From positions 1 through 64,000 of the forward strand of contig DASUHD010000182.1 of the NCBI GenBank assembly GCA_036273675.1: 64,000 nucleotides of DNA, in the 5' to 3' direction. The position numbers and the translations under genes were made by a program. Positions 16,511-25,523 of the stretch are shown one piece after another. Position 1 is the stretch's first letter; each line of letters begins with the position of its first letter. This DNA is from DAHUXT01 sp036273675 (lineage in GTDB: Bacteria; Chloroflexota; Ktedonobacteria; Ktedonobacterales; JADMIN01). Below the pieces are notes generated by a model. The model saw nothing but the letters and a program-made list of their open reading frames with translations. It was not told the DNA's origin and ran no database searches.

Positions 16511-17374
16511 TCATGCCCGCGCGACCGTATGACACAGCCGAACGGCGATGTTCTGGCCGCGCGCAGCCTCATATACGTAGGTGGCTTCATCGAGCGTTCG
16601 GAAGGGCGCAAAGAGCGTCGGGCCACTGCCGCTCATCCGCACTATCGAAGCGCCTGCGCGCAGCAGTCCCTCGCGTGTTTCAGCAACCTCAGGCCAGTTC
16701 CTCATAACGAGCGGTTCGAGCGTATTTGACAGGCGCTCAAACGGTAACTGTGAGCCGCTGCGAATAGCCTCGACCACAGTATCAGTATCGTATGTATCGC
16801 CGTACTCTGCCGGAGTTACAGAGCGGAATACCGCGGCAGTTGAGATGCTGACTGACGGATGCGCGATGAGCAGCCAGAGCGGCTCGCAATCAGGCAAAGG
16901 CGAGACCAATTCGCCACGCCCTTCGATACATGCAGTCCCGCTATGAATGAAAAACGGGACGTCAGACCCCAATCGGGCAGCCAGTTCTTCAAGCCGTGTC
17001 TGGCTCAGCCCCAAGGCGCAGAGCCGATTGAGGGCCAAGAGCACCGCCGCCGCGTCGCTACTACCGCCGCCCAGCCCTCCCTGTGCGGGTATCTCTTTGC
17101 GCAGCTCCAGCGTGGCCCCGTGTGTGAGATATCCCTCATTCCGCAACAATCGGGCGGCGCGTATGGCGAGATTATTGTCACCGCGCAGACCAGGCACGTC
17201 TACCGCGCAGGTAATCCGATCATCATCGGTCACTTGGATGCGCAAGGTGTCGCTGAGCGAGATCGTCTGCATCACAGATGCGAGCGCATGGTAGCCATCC
17301 TCCCGTTTCCCTAGCACCGAAAGCGTGAGGTTGATTTTGGCCCATGCGGGAACGAAGATAGCTGGTGCGCTCAC
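16511..17374 (-). CDS. ispE: 4-diphosphocytidyl-2-C-methyl-D-erythritol kinase
   Basis: GHMP-family kinase of the non-mevalonate (MEP) isoprenoid pathway; it phosphorylates the 2-hydroxyl of CDP-methylerythritol with ATP. The N-terminal AKINLTLSVLGKREDGYHAL carries the catalytic Lys and substrate-binding His, and PAQGGLGGGSSDAAAVLLAL is the ATP loop. The C-terminal MSGSGPTLFAPF matches the third GHMP motif. The length of 287 residues is typical. The start is GTG at 17374 with GGGAGG 4 bases upstream. It is transcribed away from the DUF554 gene. A Nudix enzyme resembling isopentenyl-diphosphate isomerase lies at 29899. Confidence 0.96.
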   Translation of the reverse strand: MSAPAIFVPAWAKINLTLSVLGKREDGYHALASVMQTISLSDTLRIQVTDDDRITCAVDVPGLRGDNNLAIRAARLLRNEGYLTHGATLELRKEIPAQGGLGGGSSDAAAVLLALNRLCALGLSQTRLEELAARLGSDVPFFIHSGTACIEGRGELVSPLPDCEPLWLLIAHPSVSISTAAVFRSVTPAEYGDTYDTDTVVEAIRSGSQLPFERLSNTLEPLVMRNWPEVAETREGLLRAGASIVRMSGSGPTLFAPFRTLDEATYVYEAARGQNIAVRLCHTVARA

Positions 17375-17472
17375 TGGTCCTCCCTGGTAGTATGTGTTCG
17401 CCGCGTCGCTAGCGTATGATGGGCAAGGGTATTATACGCGAGTTACCCGACGAGAGAGGATAGTCCGCACGT

Positions 17473-18195
17473 ATGTCGTTTTTCACATCAGTCAACGGAA
17501 CGCTCATCAACGCGTTGGCGGTGCTGGTTGGAGGGGTGATTGGGTCGCTCGTAGGTGACCGACTGCCCAAGCGGATCCACGAAGCGCTATTTGGCGTGCT
17601 GGGCCTTTTTACGGTGCTCATCGGCCTGCTGGGCGCGCTGACGACAAAGAATCCACTCATCCTGCTGGGTAGCCTGCTAATCGGCACACTGCTGGGCGAG
17701 ATGATGAATATCGAGGCTGGCCTCGAACGCGCAGGCGACTGGCTACAGTCGAAACTCTCAAAGCCTGGTTCGACGCTGAGTGAGGCATTCGTCACCGCAA
17801 GTTTGGTCTTTTGTGTTGGGCCGCTCTCAATTCTTGGCTCGCTGGACAATGGCCTATCCGGTGACACGACGAAGCTGGTCATTAAGGCAACGCTCGATGG
17901 TTTCGCCGCGCTTGCCTTCGGGGCGACACTTGGTTGGGGAGTTCTTTTGGCGATCATCACGATACTGGTCTACCAGGGTGGGTTGAGCCTCGGCGCGCAC
18001 GCGATCGCTCCGCTGCTAACCGGCAACGCCGATACCATCACCGAGCTAACGGCCACCGGTGGCCTGATTCTGGTCGCGGTTGGTCTGAAGCTGCTGAAGA
18101 TTCGCGATCTGCGCGTCGCGAACTATCTGCCAGCGCTGGTTGTCGCGCCGCTGTTGGTGGGTGGTGTCGCGCTTTGGCAGCAACTATCTCATTGA
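17473..18195 (+). CDS. DUF554 family membrane protein
   Basis: A 240-residue protein with about seven helices and the family landmarks GTLINALAVLVGGVIGSLVG, VGPLSILGSLDNGLSGD and KATLDGFAALAFGATLGWGV. This YdfK/DUF554 family is widespread and has a proposed transport role but no proven substrate. The gene is divergent from ispE, with 98 bases between them. The promoter and riboswitch of the cobalamin operon begin about 20 bases after its stop. Confidence 0.92.
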   Translation: MSFFTSVNGTLINALAVLVGGVIGSLVGDRLPKRIHEALFGVLGLFTVLIGLLGALTTKNPLILLGSLLIGTLLGEMMNIEAGLERAGDWLQSKLSKPGSTLSEAFVTASLVFCVGPLSILGSLDNGLSGDTTKLVIKATLDGFAALAFGATLGWGVLLAIITILVYQGGLSLGAHAIAPLLTGNADTITELTATGGLILVAVGLKLLKIRDLRVANYLPALVVAPLLVGGVALWQQLSH

Positions 18196-18216
18196 AATGG
18201 TGTGTCGCGCTTGCGC

Positions 18217-18246
18217 TTGACGTGGCATATATCAGGCCGCTATACT
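18217..18246 (+). promoter_or_regulatory. Sigma-70 type promoter of the cobalamin operon
   Basis: TTGACG and TATACT are separated by 18 bases, placing the transcription start near 18253, about 20 bases before the riboswitch aptamer. Both hexamers differ from consensus by one base. Confidence 0.75.
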
Positions 18247-18272
18247 CTGCCACACAACTGAATACGTGAACC

Positions 18273-18490
18273 CCGCGAGGTGGCAGATGTCTGTGTAGAT
18301 GCGGATATCTGCCAGGGAAATCGGTGAAATGCCGATGCGGACGCGCCACTGTAACTGGGAAACGCGCCTCCAGATCAGGCCACTGTCGCACGCAAGCGAT
18401 GGGAAGGCAGAGACGCGCTATCGGGCAATCGAGAATGTTGCCTATGAGGAACCCAGGAGCCAGGAGACCGACCTTTGGGGTGATGCTCAG
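18273..18490 (+). ncRNA. Cobalamin (adenosylcobalamin-type) riboswitch aptamer
   Basis: The conserved core is present in order: AGGGAA (18314), TCGGTGAAATGCCGA hairpin region, then GCGGACGCGCCACTGTAA, and at the 3' end the B12 box GCCAGGAGACCGACCTT (18459-18475). Peripheral stems fill the roughly 100 bases between. This is the class I arrangement. It sits between a sigma-70 promoter and an intrinsic terminator in front of btuFCD, so binding of the cofactor should stop expression of B12 uptake. Confidence 0.95.
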
Positions 18491-18533
18491 TTCCTCCGCG
18501 CCAACGAGGGAAGAGCAACGCCGGTTATGGCTT

Positions 18534-18568
18534 GCCCTCTTTCTCTGTGCTGAGAAAGAGGGCTTTTT
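18534..18568 (+). terminator. Rho-independent terminator of the cobalamin riboswitch
   Basis: GCCCTCTTTCTC pairs perfectly with GAGAAAGAGGGC across a 6-base loop and is followed by TTTTT. Located 45 bases after the aptamer and 110 bases before btuF, it is the expected expression platform for transcription attenuation. Confidence 0.93.
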
Positions 18569-18678
18569 GTTGAGCCTCCGACGGAACGTGTTTGGATGTG
18601 TCTGGCCCGGTACTCTATCTGGCAGTGCGGAAAGAATCGGCGCACTCTACGTCCTCACTGCTCGGGAGGATTCATCTC

Positions 18679-19653
18679 ATGCGAAGCGCACCGCTTCCAC
18701 CCATGCGCCAGTCCCTGACACTCGTCCTACTCATCCTCGTAGCTTGCCTATCGCTTATAGTGACGGGCTGCGCTACCTCAACAAGCAGTCCAACTGGTAC
18801 GCCTACCGCTCAGAAGCCGCTCATTTCCACCGACGCGCACGGTACGCCAATCACGATTCCAGCGAAGGCGCCCCAGCGCATCATCTCGCTGACGCCTGGC
18901 GATAGCGAGATGCTGGCTGCCGTAGGCGCCAGCGCGCGCGTCGTGGGTGTTGACGCCTTCACCAACTATCCCGCCGATCTGGCCGCCAAACCGAAGGTTT
19001 CCAGCAACGATGGCAGCCCAAACGTCGAGCAGATTATTGCGCTCAATCCAGATTTGGTGCTCAGCTGGGGGCAGTTCACAACACAAGCCGATACCGCGCT
19101 GCTTCAGGCGCACGTCAATGTGATTGCGCTACCGGTAGCCGACTTACTAGGCACGCTGACCGAGATTGGCCTTGTTGGACAATTGACTCATACGTCTGCT
19201 ACGGCTGATTCTCTGGTGAAATCGCTCCAGCAGCGCATCGACGCTGTCAAACAGAAGGTGGCGAGCGCGCCGCCACTCAGTGTCTATATGGAAGTTGGCT
19301 TTACGCCGCCGCCACCATACGCAGTTGGCGGCGGGTCGTTCGAAAACGATGTGCTGACTGATGCTGGTGGCCGCAACATCTTCGCCGCCCAGACAGACAA
19401 TGGTGGTTTTCCTTCGGTCAGTGTCGAGAGTATCATCGCAGCCAATCCGCAAGTGATTATCCTGACGGAAGAGCCAGCATATGGTGGCGATCCGCAACAG
19501 GTCTACGCGCGGCCTGGCTGGTCGGACATCGCGGCAATCAAGTCCCATAGCGTCTATAACATCAACCCGGATATTGTATCGCGGCCTGGCCCCCGACTGG
19601 TGGACGCGCTCGAACAGATTGCGAAGATGCTCCACCCTGACCTGTTCTCATAG
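18679..19653 (+). CDS. btuF: Cobalamin ABC transporter substrate-binding lipoprotein
   Basis: Extracytoplasmic binding protein of the BtuF/FhuD class, tethered by lipid at the Cys of the lipobox IVTGCA. ATG at 18679 has GGGAGG upstream and gives 324 residues. The protein has the two-lobe helical-backbone architecture, with PQRIISLTPGDSEMLAAVGA at the start of lobe one and the typical AKPKVSSNDGSPNVEQI region. The cobalamin riboswitch in its leader supports B12 as the substrate over iron-siderophore, which this family also binds. It is followed by the permease after 10 bases. Confidence 0.93.
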   Translation: MRSAPLPPMRQSLTLVLLILVACLSLIVTGCATSTSSPTGTPTAQKPLISTDAHGTPITIPAKAPQRIISLTPGDSEMLAAVGASARVVGVDAFTNYPADLAAKPKVSSNDGSPNVEQIIALNPDLVLSWGQFTTQADTALLQAHVNVIALPVADLLGTLTEIGLVGQLTHTSATADSLVKSLQQRIDAVKQKVASAPPLSVYMEVGFTPPPPYAVGGGSFENDVLTDAGGRNIFAAQTDNGGFPSVSVESIIAANPQVIILTEEPAYGGDPQQVYARPGWSDIAAIKSHSVYNINPDIVSRPGPRLVDALEQIAKMLHPDLFS

Positions 19654-19663
19654 GAGGAAGCTC

Positions 19664-20809
19664 GTGGCACGGCTGGCCGATAGCAAGGCGGTAAAGCCCG
19701 CGGACACCGCAACGCGTGAACCTGGCTCCAGAGGGCCGCGCGTTCGGTTGCCGCTGGGCGTGCGCGTCTCCTGGCGGCCAGCCGTGCTGCCATTGCTTGT
19801 GTTTGCCCTGTTTGCGGCGCTCGCGCTGGCGGCTGCCTATGGAGCGGTCCCTATCTCGCCGCTCACCTCGGCGGCCATCCTGTTGAATCAGACACATATC
19901 ATCCATTTTCAGCCGTCCTGGCCAGCCTCGGATGAGGCCATCTTGCTGCTCTACCGCCTGCCGCGCGTTGTGGGCGCGGCCCTGGTGGGCGCGGCGCTCG
20001 GTGTGGCGGGTGTTCTCTTCCAGGGGCTACTACGCAACCCGCTGGCTGATCCGCTCTTGCTCGGCACCTCGTCGGGCGCGGCGCTGGGAGCGACGATTGC
20101 GTTCATGCTCCCCGCCGCGTTTACCGCCTACTGGTTCGGCTTCGGGCTGATTGCATTGCTGGCGTTTGCGGGCGCGCTTGTCTCGGTGGCGCTAGTCTAT
20201 CTGCTGGCTACACACAATCGGCGGACTCCCGTCGTCACGCTGCTGCTGGCAGGCGTGGCGGTGAGCGCCGTACTGACTGCGGCGCAGACGGTACTGATTA
20301 CTATGAATGACCGCCTCGGCCTGAGGCTCGTCTCGCTCTACCGATGGATCAGCGGCAGCGTCAATGTCGAGTCGTGGACGCAGGCCGAGGTTATTACGGC
20401 GCTGGTGGTGGCTGGGGTGATTGCGGGCTTTGTGCTGGCCCCTGCGCTCGATGCGTTTGCGCTGGGCGAAGATATGGCTGGACATCTGGGGTTGCGTGTC
20501 GAGCGATACAAGCTGGTGATCGTGCTTGTCGCCGCGCTGCTGGTGGGAGCTGCCGTCTCGATTAGCGGCATCGTCGGCTTCGTAGGGCTGGTCGCGCCGC
20601 ATCTCTGCCGCCTGACGCTCGGTCCGAGGCACCGTCTGCTCGTATCCGCGTCGGCTCTGGTGGGAGCCATCTTCGTCGTCGTGGCCGATCTGCTGGCGCG
20701 GGTGCTGGTTGCCCCGGCTGAGTTGCCGCTGGGGGTATTGACGGCGCTGGTGGGCGGGCCGTTCTTCCTGTGGCTGCTGCGCGCCGCTGGCAGCCGCTAC
20801 CGCTGGTAG
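19664..20809 (+). CDS. btuC: Cobalamin ABC transporter permease (FecCD family)
   Basis: Permease with about ten helices, 381 residues. GTG at 19664 has AGGAGG just before it; the upstream open frame belongs to the shadow of btuF. An N-terminal cytoplasmic segment of about 40 residues precedes the first helix. Family motifs include LPRVVGAALVGAALGVAGVL, LLRNPLADPLLLGTSSGAAL and, near the C-terminus, GFVGLVAPHLCRLTLGPRHR, the coupling region that contacts the ATPase. The riboswitch-led operon identifies the transported compound as a cobalamin. Confidence 0.94.
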   Translation: MARLADSKAVKPADTATREPGSRGPRVRLPLGVRVSWRPAVLPLLVFALFAALALAAAYGAVPISPLTSAAILLNQTHIIHFQPSWPASDEAILLLYRLPRVVGAALVGAALGVAGVLFQGLLRNPLADPLLLGTSSGAALGATIAFMLPAAFTAYWFGFGLIALLAFAGALVSVALVYLLATHNRRTPVVTLLLAGVAVSAVLTAAQTVLITMNDRLGLRLVSLYRWISGSVNVESWTQAEVITALVVAGVIAGFVLAPALDAFALGEDMAGHLGLRVERYKLVIVLVAALLVGAAVSISGIVGFVGLVAPHLCRLTLGPRHRLLVSASALVGAIFVVVADLLARVLVAPAELPLGVLTALVGGPFFLWLLRAAGSRYRW

Positions 20810-20823
20810 AGAGGATATTCGCA

Positions 20824-22149
20824 ATGGTCAGCACAAGCCACGATAACCTCCCGCCAGCGCTGGCCTTCGAGTCGGTCGGCTTCGGCTACGGACGGCGGCA
20901 CGTGGTGCGAGATGTCAGTTTCCATCTTGAAGCTGGCGAGATGGTTGGTTTGCTTGGGCCAAATGGCGCGGGTAAATCCACACTCCTGCGCCTGGGTGCG
21001 GGGACTCTGCATCCCGCGAGCGGGGTTGTGCGGCTTCAGGGTGACGACGTATCACGCCTGTCGCGGCGCGAAGTGGCGCGAAGGCTGGCGGTCGCGCCGC
21101 AGGAATTTTCGGTACAGTTCGCCTATACCGTTCGGCAGATTGTCGAATTGGGGCGCATGCCTCACCACGATATACTCAGCATGCCACGTCACGAGGATGC
21201 GCGGGCGATTGAGGGAGCGCTTGAGGCGGCGGGCGTCGAGCATCTCGCCGACCGTGTTTTCAACGATCTGAGTGGTGGCGAAAAGCAGCGCGTGATCATT
21301 GCGTTGACACTGGCGCAAGAGGCGCCGATCCTGTTGCTGGATGAGCCAACCGCCCATCTCGATATCCGCTATCAGATCGAAATCCTGGAACTGTTGCGAC
21401 AGCTGAATGCCGAGCGCAGGCTGACGGTGCTGGCGGCGCTGCATGATTTGAATCTGGCGGCGCGTTACTTTCCCCGGCTGATCCTATTCCGCGAGACGAT
21501 CGTGTCAGATGGTCCGCCTGCGCGCGTACTTGACGCAGGGCTGCTTACCTCCATCTATGAGACACCGGTGCGTGTGGGAATTCTGCGCGGCGAGGAACAT
21601 CTGAGCGTCTTGCCGCCTGGACAGGATACCTCGCTCGTCTGGCAGCCGGACAAGTCCAGCACAGGCGTGGCCACCATGGTTCATGTCATTGCTGGAGGTG
21701 GCTCAGGCGAGTTAATGATGCGCGCGCTCACCGACGCTGGCATCATCTTCAGCGCAGGGCCGCTCAATGCCGGAGACAGCGACTACACGCTGGCGCAGCG
21801 ACTGGCGTCGTCGTGTATTATGGAGCCTCCCTATGCTCCGGTCTCAGCGGATGGGCTGGCTGCCGCTCACCTGCGCATGCTGGACGCGCGAGCAATCATT
21901 ATATGCCCGACACCGCTTGGGCATGGCAACATTGTGCTCGTTGAGGAGTCACTCGCTGCTCGCCACGCAGGCCAGAAGGTGATACTGCTTGAGCCAGCCG
22001 CTTCCTCAGCGCATGATTGCGATACCGTGCTTGCGAGTGTCGGAGCGCGTGACTTCACCACACGGGGAATCGAACTCTACCGCGAACTACTGGCGTCTGG
22101 CTGTCTGGTCGCCTCATCAGTTGGTGACGCGCTACAGCTGCTTGGCTGA
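20824..22149 (+). CDS. btuD: Cobalamin ABC transporter ATPase with C-terminal extra domain
   Basis: The first 260 residues are a FepC/BtuD-type ATPase: Walker A GPNGAGKST at 45-53, signature LSGGEKQR near 151, Walker B ILLLDEPTAHLD near 172 and the H-loop ALHDLN. ATG at 20824 follows AGAGGATATTCGCA. Residues from about 285 to 441 form a separate alpha/beta domain beginning MVHVIAGGGSGELMMRAL and including ICPTPLGHGNIVLVEESL. I recall a similar tail in some archaeal and other BtuD-like proteins; its function is unknown. The GGGSG start looks like a nucleotide-binding turn but lacks the Walker Lys. It could sense cobalamin or a nucleotide, which is inference. Confidence 0.93.
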   Translation: MVSTSHDNLPPALAFESVGFGYGRRHVVRDVSFHLEAGEMVGLLGPNGAGKSTLLRLGAGTLHPASGVVRLQGDDVSRLSRREVARRLAVAPQEFSVQFAYTVRQIVELGRMPHHDILSMPRHEDARAIEGALEAAGVEHLADRVFNDLSGGEKQRVIIALTLAQEAPILLLDEPTAHLDIRYQIEILELLRQLNAERRLTVLAALHDLNLAARYFPRLILFRETIVSDGPPARVLDAGLLTSIYETPVRVGILRGEEHLSVLPPGQDTSLVWQPDKSSTGVATMVHVIAGGGSGELMMRALTDAGIIFSAGPLNAGDSDYTLAQRLASSCIMEPPYAPVSADGLAAAHLRMLDARAIIICPTPLGHGNIVLVEESLAARHAGQKVILLEPAASSAHDCDTVLASVGARDFTTRGIELYRELLASGCLVASSVGDALQLLG

Positions 22150-22164
22150 ACTGCTCAGGCATTG

Positions 22165-23388
22165 TTAGGTGTTCTCGGCTGTGAAACGTATCCAGCCGCG
22201 TACGATTCGACCAGCCACTCCACTGCGGTCGCTGATGGTGTAGCCGCGAGAAGTGCGGGTAAGGGCAAGCGCCAGAAAATACTGGCGGTCGTTGTAGTTC
22301 TCCTGAGCGATGTAGACGTGCGTGGCATCCACCGCTGTGACAAGCGCGATATGGCCTGGGGAGGCGATCAGGCCGGAGGTCCAGCCCTGCGCTGGATTGA
22401 CGACATCCTGGAAGACCAACAGGTCGCCCGGTTGTGGAGCGAATGCGCTCGTACCCTGACGCGCGTCATCCGAGTACGCATAGCTGCCAATGGGCAAATC
22501 CCGCACGTCGCCGGGATGCACGACGCCATCCTGGTAGTAATCGAAGTAGCGGGCAGCGTTGCCGGGGATATGAGGTAGCCCCCACTGCTCAGCGTCATAG
22601 CGATTGACAAGCTCGGTGCATTGGAAGAGATAACGGTCGGGCGAGCCGGTATTGCTACAAACATAGCTGCCCGCGAGGCCCGCCCATCCGCCGTTCGGTC
22701 CGGTTGCCACGGGCGTCGCCAGTACACGCCCCCAGGAAGCTGCATTGTAGCCATAGCCTGCTTGAATACTGGCGCAAGACCTCGCTGCGGACGCCGCTAT
22801 AGTCTCTGGCGGGCGATAGTCGGCTGGCGCAGGTAGATAGGTCGCCAGGATGCGCTTGAACTCGTCGGCGTGGCTTGGGGCATCCATCGAGCACCACTCA
22901 GCCAGTAGGTAATCGTCACTGGCCAAAAGGATGCGCACGACACACGGTACCTTGCCCTGGCTTAGCCCAGTATCCGCCGCGAACGCTGGATACGCGCCAA
23001 TTTGTAGCGGCGGTGTTCCTCGCGCGGCAAAGGCAGCGGGCATCTTCGCGCCATGAAAGGCGCCGATAGTGATCGTTGCTGGCGTGGGAGTTGGTTCCTG
23101 TAGGCTTACAAGTGTATTGCCGGTTGGCTGATGTCGTCCGGGATATGAGACCGCCTGCCATCCAATTGGCAATGTTAGGCGGAAACCCAGTTTGGGATCG
23201 AGATAGATGGTTCCCGGTATTGATGTGATAGCTGTGGCTGCTGGAGCACTATGCTTTGCCGCCTGGCTAGTGTTCGCGAGATGCTCATCGCAGCCAGCCA
23301 GCAACACGGTCAGCACCGTTGCCAGCAAGAGCGATGTCAGCGCTGGGTGACAGAAATACCGTTTACGATCTGTCAGTTTGTTCGCCAT
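22165..23388 (-). CDS. CHAP-domain lipoprotein
   Basis: Secreted 407-residue protein with a lipobox (VLTVLLAGCDEH), so anchored to the outer face of the membrane. A middle region of about 190 residues is followed by a C-terminal CHAP amidase/peptidase-like domain: the nucleophile Cys in YLFQCTELVNRYD and the His in SPGHIALVTAV, with PQPGDLLVFQD between them. CHAP domains cut peptidoglycan cross-links or stem peptides. A pre-domain stretch SWGRVL ... GGWAGLAGSYVCSN is shared with the larger CHAP protein at 26910, indicating a common subfamily. It begins 12 bases after moaA on the same strand. Confidence 0.88.
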   Translation of the reverse strand: MANKLTDRKRYFCHPALTSLLLATVLTVLLAGCDEHLANTSQAAKHSAPAATAITSIPGTIYLDPKLGFRLTLPIGWQAVSYPGRHQPTGNTLVSLQEPTPTPATITIGAFHGAKMPAAFAARGTPPLQIGAYPAFAADTGLSQGKVPCVVRILLASDDYLLAEWCSMDAPSHADEFKRILATYLPAPADYRPPETIAASAARSCASIQAGYGYNAASWGRVLATPVATGPNGGWAGLAGSYVCSNTGSPDRYLFQCTELVNRYDAEQWGLPHIPGNAARYFDYYQDGVVHPGDVRDLPIGSYAYSDDARQGTSAFAPQPGDLLVFQDVVNPAQGWTSGLIASPGHIALVTAVDATHVYIAQENYNDRQYFLALALTRTSRGYTISDRSGVAGRIVRGWIRFTAENT

Positions 23389-23400
23389 CTGACGCGCCCG

Positions 23401-24489
23401 CTATCCGCCAATCATGGACATGCTGCGTGTGGAGCGGCGGAAACGCTTGTCGCCAATATAGTGCTTCAACTCTTTGTGCCAGACCGCGCGGCGAATCACC
23501 CGCGCCAGTTCGTCATCGCTCTGCCCTGAGCGTACAACGGAGCGCAGATCGGTTTCTGTCAGGGCGAAGAGACACGTTCGGAGCTCGCCCTCGGCCGTGA
23601 GGCGAATGCGGTCGCACCAGCGGCAGAATGGCTCGCTGACAGGATTGATGAAGCCCACCTCGCCAACGCCATCGGCGAAGGTATAGCGGCGGGCGGTCTC
23701 CGAGGCGTCCTCGCCCTTGACCAGGACCAGCGGGCCATAGCCCTCTTCGATAATCGCCTTGATTTCGGCCCCCGTGAGGATATCTTCCTTACGCCAGATT
23801 TGGTCCGCGTCGAGCGGCATGAACTCGATCCAACGTACTGAATAGGCTTTGCGACGGGCGAGCGCCACGAAGTCGAGCACCTCAGATTCGGTGAAGCCGC
23901 GCATCGCTACCGCGTTGATCTTGATGGGCCGGATTGCCGGATACTTTTCCAGTTCCTCCAGCCCAGCCAGCACCTGTTCCAGTGCGTCACGCCGGGTGAG
24001 CTGGGTGAACTTATCACGAATCAGTGAATCGAGGCTGACGTTGATACGCGTCAGGCCCGCCTCGGCGAGTGGCTTTGCCAGCTTGCCAAGCAACACGCCA
24101 TTTGTCGTCAGACTGAGGCTGCGTAGTCCTGGAATGGCGCGCAACATGGCGACGAGATGGGCAATATCGCGGCGCACCAGCGGCTCGCCTCCCGTCAGGC
24201 GAATCTGGTCGATGCCGAGATCAACCGCGACCCGTGCAATGCGCTCGATCTCCTCAAAGGTGAGGATGTCGGCTCGTGGCAGCCAGGGAAGCCCCTCCGC
24301 TGGCATGCAGTACACACAGCGGAAGTTGCATTTATCTGTGACGGAGATGCGCAGATTCTTGATGTGGCGGCCGTAGCTATCTACCAGCGGGCCGTCCTCA
24401 GGAATCGCTTCGTCGTCGAACGCTGGAAGGCCGGTATCAGATTCCACCTCGGCCTGCGCCAACTTTCGATGTCGTAGCTCGTCTGCCAT
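23401..24489 (-). CDS. moaA: GTP 3',8-cyclase MoaA
   Basis: Radical SAM enzyme for the first step of molybdenum cofactor synthesis, converting GTP to 3',8-cyclo-GTP. ATG at 24489 has GGAGG 7 bases upstream; an open frame extends to 24561 without a ribosome site. The N-terminal cluster motif is CNFRCVYC (Cys54, Cys58, Cys61); the C-terminal cluster is in PFCRWCDRIRLTAEGELRTC. The protein ends in SMIGG, the double-glycine tail needed for MoaA activity. No other moa gene is nearby, so the rest of the pathway must be elsewhere. Confidence 0.97.
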   Translation of the reverse strand: MADELRHRKLAQAEVESDTGLPAFDDEAIPEDGPLVDSYGRHIKNLRISVTDKCNFRCVYCMPAEGLPWLPRADILTFEEIERIARVAVDLGIDQIRLTGGEPLVRRDIAHLVAMLRAIPGLRSLSLTTNGVLLGKLAKPLAEAGLTRINVSLDSLIRDKFTQLTRRDALEQVLAGLEELEKYPAIRPIKINAVAMRGFTESEVLDFVALARRKAYSVRWIEFMPLDADQIWRKEDILTGAEIKAIIEEGYGPLVLVKGEDASETARRYTFADGVGEVGFINPVSEPFCRWCDRIRLTAEGELRTCLFALTETDLRSVVRSGQSDDELARVIRRAVWHKELKHYIGDKRFRRSTRSMSMIGG

Positions 24490-24606
24490 AGATGCGCCTC
24501 CGCCACAGAATTCCAGTAGATGATTGGCCTCCCACATGGGGTAGGAGAAGCTCTCTCTCAACTATATCATCCGGTTCCCAACTTGCGAGGGAAAAGTGGA
24601 AGTATG

Positions 24607-25326
24607 TTACTCCATGGTCTCGCCTGGCTGGAGGCGATGCACCGCAACGTTGCCCAACCCCATGCTTTCGAGCGCCTGGCTCAACCCTTCTGGGGTACCG
24701 GTAAGAGCAGGGAAAGTACCGAAATGCGCCGGGATAATCGTCTCGACGCCAAGAAGCCGAGTGGCATAGGCTGCCTCACGTGGCCCCATGGTATAGAAGT
24801 CGCCGATGGGGAGTATCGCTACCTGGGGCTTGTAGAGCGCGCCGATAATGCTCATGTCACCAAAGACATTGGTGTCTCCCGCGACGTAGACGCGCAGATC
24901 ATTGCCAAAGTCGATGACATAGCCCGCCGCCTGGCCGCCATAGAGGACCGTGTCGCCATCCAGGATGCCACAACTGTGATCCGCGCGCACCATCGTCACG
25001 CGCGTGCCTGCCACCTCGATTGTGCCGCCCATGTTCATGCCTACCGTGTTGGCGCAACCCTTGCTTTCCAACCATCCGGCCAGCTCGAAGATGCCAACGA
25101 TCTGATCGGGCTGACTATCCATGGCAATGGACAGCGCGTCGCCGATGTGGTCGCCATGTCCATGCGTGATGAGCACGGCGTCGAGCTTGCCCAGTTGTTT
25201 CTTGTCATCGGGACATGCTGGGTTGCCCTGTACCCATGGATCGAGCAGGATTGATTTGCCAGCCGGGGTCGTGAATGTGAACGTGCCATGTCCAAGCCAG
25301 GTGATATGCGCGCCATGCAAATCCAT
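24607..25326 (-). CDS. Metallo-beta-lactamase fold hydrolase (UPF0173 type)
   Basis: A 239-residue metal-dependent hydrolase of the UPF0173/YtkL group. Motifs: ITWLGHGTFTF at the N-terminus, THGHGDHIGD (HxHxDH metal site), RADHSCG, VYVAGDTNVFGDM (Asp ligand) and IIPAHFGTFPAL (last His). The substrate is not known for this group. GGGAGG lies about 9 bases before ATG. It is followed by moaA on the same strand after a 117-base gap, so cotranscription is possible but not shown. Confidence 0.93.
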   Translation of the reverse strand: MDLHGAHITWLGHGTFTFTTPAGKSILLDPWVQGNPACPDDKKQLGKLDAVLITHGHGDHIGDALSIAMDSQPDQIVGIFELAGWLESKGCANTVGMNMGGTIEVAGTRVTMVRADHSCGILDGDTVLYGGQAAGYVIDFGNDLRVYVAGDTNVFGDMSIIGALYKPQVAILPIGDFYTMGPREAAYATRLLGVETIIPAHFGTFPALTGTPEGLSQALESMGLGNVAVHRLQPGETME

Positions 25327-25523
25327 CGGGCATAACCTCCCGCGGCATCATAGCCGCCGTTGACCATAACATCCCGTGTGGCGCGGGAAATCCGACAATC
25401 CTATGCTACTACGGCGGCGCGTCATTTCGCCACTTCTCTCGCCGCCCGTTCGACACTCCCCCTTGACAGGTGCTCGCACAGGCGAGAAGATGAGATGGCA
25501 ACCGGCAAGAGTACGGCGGGAAA

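Noticed and set aside
24490..24606. Molybdenum cofactor riboswitch ahead of moaA.
   Set aside because: The 117 bases upstream are too short and show no matching conserved core.
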